A DNA stretch of 64,000 nucleotides, taken from the NCBI RefSeq assembly GCF_004664715.2, contig NC_051073.1, forward strand, positions 67,600,164 to 67,664,163. Direction: 5' to 3'. Shown here piece after piece: positions 55,694-64,000 of this stretch. Position numbers and translations under genes: made by a program. The stretch comes from Peromyscus leucopus. Taxonomy: Eukaryota > Chordata > Mammalia > Rodentia > Cricetidae. The notes beneath the pieces were generated by a model that was not told the DNA's origin, did no database searches, and saw only the letters and a list, made by a program, of their open reading frames with translations. Each line of letters opens with the position of its first letter. The first letter of the stretch is position 1.

Positions 55694-58600
55694 AACCATA
55701 TCTTGCAGCAGGGAAGAAGGAAAGTGGGTTTTGCCTAAGGAAATAAGCCTGAGATTTAGAGTCAAAGCAAATCTTAATTGCCTTTTTTACATTGCCAGAC
55801 TTCTATGCGTAAGTGTTTTCCAAACTTTATGAGAAATCAGGAGGTGTGGTAGTGAGATTCCTAACTTACCATCTATGAAGTGAGTAGCTTGTTAGTATTA
55901 TCCAATTTAAAAGACTAGGTTGCAATAATTCTGTCTTCTAGAAAACAGAAGGTAACAATTTAAAATTGGAATATTCAAGGGATAGTGAGGGAAAAAAATG
56001 TGAAATTAACAGCCTTGATTCCAATAGACAGTGTTTTGTCGGTGGATTTGTGTCCTGAAAAAGAACTCTATGTAAGAGCAAGCAAACACACAGTTAGGAA
56101 TACTGAAGTACTAGAAAACATTAACAAAGGCATGAAGTTATACCATGGCATTTTGGAATTACTAGATCTACTTAGGCCTGGAAATCAGGAAGGGTGTAGA
56201 GACATCCAAATTAAAACAAACCAAACTAGAATGTTAAAAATGTTTGCAGATTTATGGATATCATAATGAGAAGACTTAGCATGTAACTTCTCCTATATCT
56301 CTACTGTCCAGCATGTATTATTCCAAATATGACCCCTAAAACACATACTTTGCAGAAGATCTTGGCTCTCACTTTGAACCTTTCCACTGGTTACTGTATT
56401 CTTTCAAGGTCAGTGTAGTGTCTCCCCTCTACACATCATTATTCTTCAGTGTGATTCTTGTCCTATCAAGTATCCTATTTATGTTCTTTGGACAATGGCA
56501 GAAAATGTACTGGAGGAATTTTCCTATAAAACTACAAAGAACAGCAGTTACGCACAAAGGCAAGGCATTTGTACACATTTTAAATCAGAATATAGGAAAA
56601 GTAACAGATATATTTAATTTTTTATATAAGGAATATTGCTCTCTTAGGAAAAGAATAACCACGTAAAGACACAAATTCAGGAGTTGTAATCATTGTCACT
56701 ATTGATCCAGCTTGATTATAAATACACCTGTCACTTCCAGGACCAAACAAATTCCAAGCACAAAGCCTTATTTTCTTTGAAAAAAATAAAGAGGCTTCAA
56801 CAAAATGGGTCATGGGCTCTTTTAGAGGGAAGTGCCTAGAGGTTTTAAGGTGATATGTTTACTCAACCATAATGTAGCTGAGGGTCCACAGGAAATACAA
56901 TTGGTGGAAATCCAGTTGCCCATCTCATTGATGATTTCATGATAGAAATTTAAGCTTATTATTTATGAAAATATAATCTGATATTGATCTCTAATAAAAT
57001 CCCATCTCTATTTTCAGTGGTTGTCAATCATTCATCATACAGACACACTTTTGTCCCTATCATATCAGTAGTTAAAAAGCTCTCTCATCACTCAAGTTGT
57101 CTCTAGTTTTTCCCTCCACATTGTGTTTAGCAATTGTAAATGTGTTTTGGAAATTAACTTTGCTTCATTTACAACTGATTCAAGAACAAATTGAAAGCCT
57201 CACATTCCTTTTATTCATAAGTCTGGAAAAATGTGGTTTAGAGCACAGGGTGAACATTTGTTTACTCTTTGGTTGCCTTTTAAGTACATTAAAAGCATAA
57301 ATAGAACCAATATTCACTGACTTAAGTTTTAAAATACATGAAGAAATATAAGCATATAACTGTCCAATTTCACTTAAAAACATGAGCCAGTTTCGATGGT
57401 TGTTTTTCAGCTTGATTTCTAACTTATATTTTCACTGTGATAATCTTTATTTTATTTCCTGGCTTCAACTCATCTATCATCTCGTCTCCTTTAATTGCAA
57501 TAAGAGTTTGTTTTTTGTAGTTTCCAAAACAATGCAAGGGGATATTCCCAGGAAAGGACTCTAGTAGAGAACTATAGGAGCCCTTATGTCTTAAGTGAAT
57601 GGTCTTCATAATGAAAACAAAACTTCTGTGAGTCTCACAAAATGGCTTTTTGGTCAATATTCTTTACTTGATATTTTAGCTAGATGTTTGAGGTCTAGAA
57701 ACAAATGGTGCTGAAGTTCTATCTGCTAACTTAGAGACCTTGTGCTTCAGGAGACTGAACACAGTAAGCCATCTTTTCTTGATCGTAGTGATAGTTTTGG
57801 TTTTGAATTACATCTATGAAGTTTGTAAGGCATTGTTAGCCATTATGGATTGGCACAGTGAATAGACATCTATGTAATATAATGTGATTCATTATGGGCC
57901 TCATTCTAATTCAGACATTTATACAGAATTACTCTTCTACTGAAGAAAATGGCAATACTGTTGCTAGGTATTGTTTCTCAATTGGTGGTTCTGTCATGCC
58001 ACAGAGAAATGTTGAGAGTATTGAAACAAGTGGAAAGGATGGAGTGTAACTTGGTTGTTATGTATTAAATTGACTTTAGGTCCAATCTGAAACCCCAGGT
58101 TGCTTGGAGAAGAAGCATGACTACGTCAACAGTGATTTATATTTTAAAACATAGGCCCAGAAATAGAAAAACTACCCTTATGCCCTGTGGCTTAGTGTAC
58201 AAGGCTTTGCTTTTGAAAAGGTTTTCCATGAAGTTGCTTGATTTCTTCTGCACAAGATGAGACATAATCAAACTTAAAAATTCCCTGCTCATTTTAATGC
58301 CACTAAAGGCTGAGGTTATTACTCTGTCATAGATTGTAAATAGCATTTTTTAAAGCCAGAACTACCTTTAAAACTGTGGATTGTTCTACAAATATATATG
58401 TGTATATATACATATGCTTCTGAAATGAGGATATATTATATAAAGTTTCTATTTGATCTGTGGACTTTCATTAGGTAGTCAAAAATAAAGAGACTTGAAT
58501 GCAAAAACTTTATATATAAATGTATATTTCTAATGATAGTAAAAATTGCCACTTTATAATAAAAAAAGAAACAGGTGGGAACAATGCTAAAGCACATACT

Positions 58601-59310
58601 CCTTCAGAACGCTGGTTATTTTTTAATCCCCTCTGATGCAGCAATAATGCTTTAATGTCTAAAATGTTTCTTAGAAAGCTATAATTCCCAATAGAAATCT
58701 CATCCCAATCTGAGGTTTGAAAGCTGACTGAAGGATGGGCAAAGGAAGTGACATATTGATCTTTATCAGGACATTTTGCTGACCATAATGAAAGTCAATA
58801 TTTAAATCCAAATTGAGTTAAAACTGTTAATGTTCAGGGATGGTATATTGAGCTTCAATGGCAAATAAAAGCAAAAAGGAGAGCGCTTAACACTATAACA
58901 GCATTAAAATAATGCATTGAGCATTGCAGCATTAGTTTTACTAGCTGGAAACAATGAGCTGCTGTTTCTTTGTCTGTGCATCCAAGCACAATATAATAAC
59001 AGTAGCATTCATTTTACTCAAAGTCATTTAGAACTCTAAATTATATAGCCACAAAGAGAGTCAATATTAGCTCCATTTCAAGGTTAAGTGTTATAATATT
59101 AACAAATGATTGACACTAAAAATTTTTAATAAACATGTTATATGAGAAACCAAGCAAATTAATATTTGTTTTTCATTAAAGCACAGATTATTTAAGTCAT
59201 TGTTTTTTTGAGATCAGCTTTGTAAACTGTTTATACACCACAACCTTCCTGAAGTGAAAAGTAATTAAAATCTTGAGTTACTCATGCATGTAGAATACTG
59301 GCACTTAAAA

Positions 59311-59340
59311 AACAAAACAAAACAAAACAAACAAACAAAA
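59311..59340. repeat. (AAAAC)n/(AAAC)n tract
   Basis: acaaaacaaaacaaaacaaa-type array. Confidence 0.85.
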
Positions 59341-60759
59341 CATTAAACTTCACCAAGAAGTCTCTCTTTTTCTTTTAGTGTGTCTATGCTAAAATGCGTG
59401 CCTGAAAAAGTGTGTTGTATACAGAAAGATATGGCTTTACAGATAGGAAGTCAATTACATTTTATTCAACACTCAAAGGTAAATAATACTTTCTAATTAC
59501 AAAGCTACCCGTGGTGACCTGACACTCGCTCCTCTAGGGTTAAGAATTAGAGTACATAACCTTTATTTCATTATTTATAATTTTTCATCTAGATACTTGG
59601 TTGAATTTAGAGATCATAAACTAAATTATCATCTCTGAAATCTAAGAAAGTTAGACACATAAACAATAGGATGCCACTGAAAATGTGTTACAGTGGCATG
59701 TCACTTAGAAGTTGAACACCATTGATGATGCAGAAATGGAGTCTAGAAAGGAAGGGATTTCAGAAAGCAGAAAAGATAACTGCTTTGTAGAAACCAAGAT
59801 GAAAGAGGACCATCTGACAGAGGAAATTATTTAAAAGAGAGCCATATGTGTGCCAAGTTTGGGAACTACTTAGAAATAAAGCAAGAAAACAGTACATAAT
59901 ATGAGGCTGAAAAAGAATTGAGCTGAGACTAATAAAAATTAAAAGTTATTAAAAAATGTTGTCAGTGCAGTTTCTGGATTTGAGTTCTTTATCTGTTGGG
60001 GAGTTTTTGGTTGTTCAGCCAGAATTCTTGAACAAACTGGCAGTTCACAAAGAGGTTCCAATATCATCACTGGGACATAAGTTGTAATTGGTTTTTCTTA
60101 GCTTTATTCACATCATCTATAATGTCACTCTTTAACACCCCCTACAAAAAGAAATCTACTCACATCTCACTGCTCCTCATGTGTGCATTTTAAAGAATCA
60201 TCTTGGACACTAATTTGAGATGTGTTGGAGGTTTGATGCTACTATCCAAACATTTATAATCCTCCAACATTATGAAATGCGTGCTGTAAAGAAGGCACCA
60301 TCAGTCACTAGGGAAAAAAATGAATAGACATAACCTTAAATAAAAGTGATAAATCTTTGTCTGCCAGTGTAGTTAAGACACTTGTATAACCAAGAATCAA
60401 CAGAATGGGTAGAAACCAAACCATAAATTCTGAGACACAGAATTTTCACTTGAATGTGTAATAAAATGAATTTTCCAGATTAAAAAAAAAAAGGATCACA
60501 AATGGAAGTACACAGATGGAGAAAAACGGGCTACAAACCTAAAGGAGAGATTTGGGAGCTCTTGACAAAAATGAGAAGTGACATGCTTGACAGTGACTCA
60601 ACACATCGCATTCTGCCTAGTTCTTTTTGATGACACAAAGAAGTTGGAAAGTGCTGATTGGCTCTTCTGTATCAGAGGTTTTGACTATATTAAGTCATCC
60701 AATACCTATCAAAGTACGTCTAGTGGTAGGTAATTGCAAAATTTTCAAAATGTCACTTC

Positions 60760-60765
60760 CTGCAC
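60760..60765. repeat. Target-site duplication, left copy (ctgcac)
   Basis: ctgcac directly before the left LTR. It is repeated exactly at 63653-63658 after the right LTR. Six base pairs fits class II (ERVK-like) integrases. Confidence 0.9.
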
Positions 60766-61110
60766 TGTTGCTGGAGGGCTTCTCTCCAGGTTCCCCAAGC
60801 CCCGCAGTCCCACAATCCACTTATAAAATAATCACTCAGACGCTTATATCACTTATAAACTGTATGGCCGTGGCAGGCTTCTTGCTAACTGCTCTTTTAT
60901 CTTATATTAACCCATTTCTATAAATCTATACCTTGCCACGTGGCTGGTGGCTTACCAGAGTCTCTACATGCTGCTTGTCCTGGCGGTGGCTGCAGTCTCT
61001 CTCCTCCTTCTTCCTGTTTCCCCAATTCTCCTCTCTCTTTGTCCCGCCTATACTTCCTGCCTGGTCACTGGCCATCAGTGTTTTATTTATATAGAATGAT
61101 ATCCACAGCA
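60766..61110 (-). repeat. 3' LTR of the mys-like element
   Basis: 345 bp, TG...CA ends. In the element's sense it starts TGCTGTGGATATCATTC and ends CCTCCAGCAACA. A TATA-like ctatataaataaaac lies near its 5' end, and there is a CACGTG box at 60937-60942. Four differences from the other LTR (c/t, t/a, g/a, a/g). Confidence 0.95.
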
Positions 61111-61131
61111 CTTCCCCTTTCTTCTTTTTTT
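61111..61131 (-). promoter_or_regulatory. Polypurine tract of the mys-like element
   Basis: On the minus strand aaaaaaagaagaaaggggaag directly abuts the TG of the 3' LTR. This is the expected site and composition for plus-strand DNA priming. Confidence 0.9.
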
Positions 61132-61965
61132 AAAAAGGAAGGTTTTAACTTTAACATGGTAAAATTACATATAACAAAACAATTACCGAGCAAGAATTAT
61201 AGTTACAATATTAAAGAAGATGTCCTATCTATCTTATATTTGTGAGTTTAAGGTTTTATAGCTAACTTATCTTTTATCATAACTGAGGAAATTACGACTA
61301 TCTAGTCTTCAACCACATCAAAGACCTGAGAAGGAACATAATGGTACCTGAGAAATGGTAGATGGATGCAAGCAACTTTCGGGAATCTTGCAAGAGTAGA
61401 CCAAGACAGCTGGCAGCCTGGACAGTCACCTAATGTTTCTCAGCATTGTTGGTGCATTCAAATTGGCTACAGGCCTAGAGTATCTGACAGACCATTTTCA
61501 GAAGCAGGATTTCTGAAAGACCATCTTACCCTGTCTTGGCAGAGTACAGTGGTCGCTTTCCTTGTGTCCCGCTTGTCCAGAAAGGACAGCATTGCATTTG
61601 TACTGTCAGCCATCAAGGCAAGGGCAGTTCTTTGCCCAGTAGGCCATTTTGTGCCAAAAAGACAAACTTCCAAATGGAAATGTCTTAGAAGCCCAACATT
61701 CTCTCGGGATCAAATTGATGCAGCCAGGAGCAATTGTGTCTCACGTCAACAGAATTCTAAGTTATTTAAATGCCATATTCTCCAGGTCTATGAAGTGTTT
61801 GAAGATTACCTATCTATCTGAAATATATCTGTGTATACCTAGAAGACTTAACTAACATGGCTACAGATATGATTATCATAGATGACTAATTATTAATCTA
61901 TTTTTTAATTATCCATTACAATTTTAAATGAGTTATATAAACATAATACCTCAAACAAGAATAGA

Positions 61966-61969
61966 AATA

Positions 61970-62007
<38 letters not shown>

Positions 62008-62008
62008 C
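61966..62008. repeat. (TA)n tract inside the mys-like element
   Basis: tatatata runs with one tatacatata interruption. Confidence 0.9.
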
Positions 62009-62043
62009 AGTATAACAAAATTAACTTCAAGTTTGTATCAATG

Positions 62044-62118
62044 AACTAAAATTTATACCAATGTAAAATATTTTAAACATAAACTAAAATCTATACCAAT
62101 GTAAAACATTTTAAACAA
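62044..62118. repeat. 38 bp tandem duplication inside the mys-like element
   Basis: aactaaaatttataccaatg... at 62044-62081 is repeated at 62082-62118 with two visible changes (t/c). Confidence 0.9.
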
Positions 62119-63033
62119 GTTGTTCTTTAAAAGTAGGTTCATTAATCTACCCTTTTATCTTATCATCTCCATATCCTCCTATATATCATATCCCCTTTTC
62201 TTTTTTAGAAAGAGATCACATTTATAATCAACCTGTTTTAAATAAAAATATTGGTTTTTCTCTGTCCCACACCAGAGGGCTCTTCTGATTTGGGACACAA
62301 GAATCCCTTAACCATTTTTTTTTTTAAAGCAATATGTCTGGGTTTAGAGGGGGAGTGAGCCAATTCCACCTCTAAAGCCAGCTTGGTATATTTGGGAATT
62401 TGGGCATAGCATCTCTTACTACTTCCTGCTGGAGGGGGGTGCTGTATCTTATGGGGACGCAAAGAAAATTTTAGACCTATGGGGTAGTCTGTGAGGCTGT
62501 ATTGTGTGAACCAGTTGCCTTGAAACCGATCTGGATGTTGGATCATCTGGGCCATGGTGTCATCGGAGTCCTTTCAGGGGGTCTTGGCTGGTGAAACCTG
62601 ATGTATCTTAATCTGGAACAAGTCCACAGCCTATGGCTTTCTGTGGAAACAAAAGCAGAACCTCTTTTCCAAAGTAACATATTCTTATATCCAAATTTTG
62701 AAGTCAAGGTACCTTTAAAATATACATTTTGGCATAACTCAACAGCTTTTGTAATCAAATGTTTTTCTTTAGTTATGAATATCAAAGAGAACATAATCCA
62801 GATTCTCTGTGTGGTAGCCATCTTTATGTGGCTTATGTTTTATATTACCTTGAGCCTTGAGCCTATTGCTTTAAACTGTACCATTGTAAGCCTGAAACGG
62901 CACTGTGGCTGCTGGCTCCGCCCACTTTAGCTTCCCAACATGGCAGTGGTACGTTTTCCGCCAGCTCTGGGAGTCATCAAGTCTCAGAAATAGTGGGTCT
63001 AAGCTTTTATCAAAGCAGTGTGTAGCCCAGAAA

Positions 63034-63036
<3 letters not shown>

Positions 63037-63067
<31 letters not shown>
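63037..63067. repeat. Poly(T) tract inside the mys-like element
   Basis: About 30 T residues, that is poly(A) in the sense of the element. Confidence 0.9.
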
Positions 63068-63071
<4 letters not shown>

Positions 63072-63287
63072 ACTAGTAAAGACTAAATCTACCACACAGC
63101 TTAATGTGCCGCTGGCAGAAGCCTCATTTCCGCCATACTGCAGGTCAAACGCACCCGCCAGGAACCCGCCAGTGTCCAAACTTGCGTTTTGTGACATCTA
63201 GCTGCCCGTATGAGACAAGAAGCAGGAACCTGGTTTTGGCTCTGTTTAGAATTGGTTATTAAATATTCTCAGGTTTAAGGTGGAAAC

Positions 63288-63305
63288 TCGAGCCGTTGGG
63301 CGCCA
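63288..63305 (-). promoter_or_regulatory. Primer binding site, tRNA-Lys type
   Basis: On the minus strand tggcgcccaacggctcga starts two bases after the 5' LTR. The first 12 bases equal the tRNA-Lys1,2 3'-end complement as I recall it (tggcgcccaacg). The last six differ. Confidence 0.85.
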
Positions 63306-63307
63306 TT

Positions 63308-63652
63308 TGTTGCTGGAGGGCTTCTCTCCAGGTTCCCCAAGCCCTGCAGTCCCACAATCCACTTATAAAATAATCACTCAGACGCTTATATCACTTATAA
63401 ACTGTATGGCCGTGGCAGGCTTCTTGCTAACTGCTCTTTTATCTTAAATTAACCCATTTCTATAAATCTATACCTTGCCACGTGGCTGGTGGCTTACCAG
63501 AGTCTCTACATGCTGCTTATCCTGGCGGTGGCTGCAGTCTCTCTCCTCCTTCTTCCTGTTTCCCCAATTCTCCTCTCTCTTTGTCCCGCCTATACTTCCT
63601 GCCTGGTCACTGGCCATCAGTGTTTTATTTATATAGAGTGATATCCACAGCA
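63308..63652 (-). repeat. 5' LTR of the mys-like element
   Basis: 345 bp, nearly identical to the LTR at 60766-61110. It would drive transcription toward lower coordinates. Its outer end abuts target duplication ctgcac (63653-63658). Confidence 0.95.
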
Positions 63653-63658
63653 CTGCAC
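63653..63658. repeat. Target-site duplication, right copy (ctgcac)
   Basis: Exact copy of 60760-60765. Confidence 0.9.
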
Positions 63659-63857
63659 TGATTCTAGAGCGTCTCCAGCTCATGCCTAGTTCTTTTAGAT
63701 GACCATCACACAAAGAATCAGGGAAAATGTAGATTGCCACTTCTATATCAGAGGTTTGTACAATATTAAGTCATCCAATACATCAACATACGTCTAGTGT
63801 TAGGTAATTGCAAAATGCTCAAGATATTACCTCCTGCTCTGATTCTATAGAGTCCTC

Positions 63858-64000
63858 AGATATGAGGAACTTCAAAAGCACTTGGCCAGCATGCATGACC
63901 TCCCTAAACTCTACAATATTCTATGTTTGAACACTCAAAATGAGAATAAATATACTAAATTTCCAAAGCCAAATTTCCCAGTTGTGGATGGTATTGGATT
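63858..64000. other. Downstream sequence, nothing recognised
   Basis: Short unique-looking A+T-rich end of the window. Confidence 0.4.

Larger units (their letters stand above)
54716..60600 (+). other. Fgf12: Fgf12 3' UTR and downstream sequence, right limit uncertain
   Basis: Sequence follows the Fgf12 stop codon. The first 100 bases are pyrimidine-rich, then A+T-rich. Several AATAAA-type hexamers occur, for example near 54786, 54969, 56786, 58483 and 59873, so alternative 3' ends are possible. Apart from a poly-T run (about 55662-55693) and an (AAAAC)n stretch (about 59312-59340), I see no young repeat in this 5.9 kb. That is unusual compared with the introns and fits a long, constrained 3' UTR. 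This is inference, since no transcript data were used. Confidence 0.5.
61132..63287 (-). mobile_element. Internal region of the mys-like element
   Basis: 2.2 kb. Two short overlapping frames in the element's sense, 62543-62821 (92 codons) and 62238-62555 (105 codons), lie in different frames and show no motif I recognise. The longest ORF (61366-61821, 151 codons) is antisense to the element. A (TA)n tract lies at 61966-62008, a 38 bp tandem duplication at 62044-62118 and a poly-T run at 63037-63067. I cannot assign gag or pol homology by eye. Confidence 0.75.
60766..63652 (-). mobile_element. Complete mys-like LTR retrotransposon (non-autonomous ERV)
   Basis: A 2,887 bp element in the minus orientation: 5' LTR 63308-63652, primer binding site 63288-63305, internal region, polypurine tract 61111-61131, 3' LTR 60766-61110, and 6 bp target duplication ctgcac. 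Size and LTR length agree with what I recall for mys of Peromyscus (about 2.8 kb, LTRs about 343 bp). The 2.2 kb internal region is too short for gag-pol-env, and I recognise no reverse transcriptase motif, so enzymes must have come from another ERV. The LTRs differ at only four of 345 positions, so the insertion is young. It lies downstream of, and opposite to, Fgf12. Confidence 0.93.
60614..63857. repeat. Old tandem duplication, first copy split by the mys-like element
   Basis: Copy A is 60614-60765, continued at 63659-63676 after the insertion. Copy B is 63683-63857. Both start tgcctagttcttttt/tgcctagttctttta, share ttaagtcatccaatac and taggtaattgcaaaat, and end gattcta-agag. They differ at many positions, so the duplication is much older than the insertion. 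Confidence 0.85.

Noticed and set aside
61366..61821. 151-codon + strand ORF, the longest in the window
   Set aside because: It lies antisense inside the internal region of the mys-like element and shows no recognisable domain, so it is more likely incidental than a gene.
63468..63740. 90-codon minus ORF running from flank into the 5' LTR
   Set aside because: It crosses the insertion boundary at 63652. The LTR-internal part recurs in the other LTR and is not a known protein.

Overview
The window is nuclear DNA from a mammal, and more specifically from a cricetid rodent. It contains B1, B4, ID and B2/B3-type SINEs, rodent L1 3' ends, class II (ERVK-like) LTRs and many microsatellites. A complete 2.9 kb LTR element at the right end has 345 bp LTRs and matches what I recall of the mys family first described in Peromyscus, so a deer mouse or close relative is the best guess. 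That species call is inference. No bacterial, plasmid or CRISPR feature is present.

The only protein-coding gene I can support is Fgf12 (fibroblast growth factor homologous factor 1) on the + strand, represented by its last two coding exons. Exon 4 (41080-41278, 199 nt) and exon 5 (coding part 54597-54715) have clean AG/GT boundaries and compatible phase, and together encode the C-terminal half of the beta-trefoil core plus the common C-terminal tail. Positions 1-41079 are the 3' part of the preceding large intron, 41279-54596 is the whole last intron (13,318 bp), and 54716 onward is 3' UTR running into downstream DNA, with several candidate poly(A) signals. Earlier exons were not found and presumably lie upstream.

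Region by region: 1-11 kb is intron with a B4-like SINE, a B1, a full-length URR1 (hAT) DNA transposon and a decayed endogenous retroviral env remnant. 11.7-14.6 kb is a 5'-truncated L1 on the minus strand. 17.3-18.1 kb holds a solo LTR inserted inside a B1. 18-29 kb is intron with microsatellites and L1 fragments. 29.3-31.0 kb holds nested rodent repeats. 31-41 kb has MIR, B1, B4 and ID SINEs and an ancient L1M fragment. 41-54.6 kb is intron 4 with MIRs, a B2/B3-type SINE and microsatellites. 54.7-60.6 kb is 3' UTR or downstream sequence. 60.6-63.9 kb is an old tandem duplication whose first copy is split by the young mys-like element.

No new gene system is visible. The observations most worth checking are the intact young mys-like element with PBS, PPT and 6 bp target duplication, the tandem duplication it interrupted, a pair of overlapping and mutually exclusive hairpins about 1.2 kb upstream of exon 4, a hydrophobic read-through tail after exon 4, and an oppositely oriented LTR-in-LTR nest. 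Repeat family names are from memory of consensus sequences and were not checked by any search.
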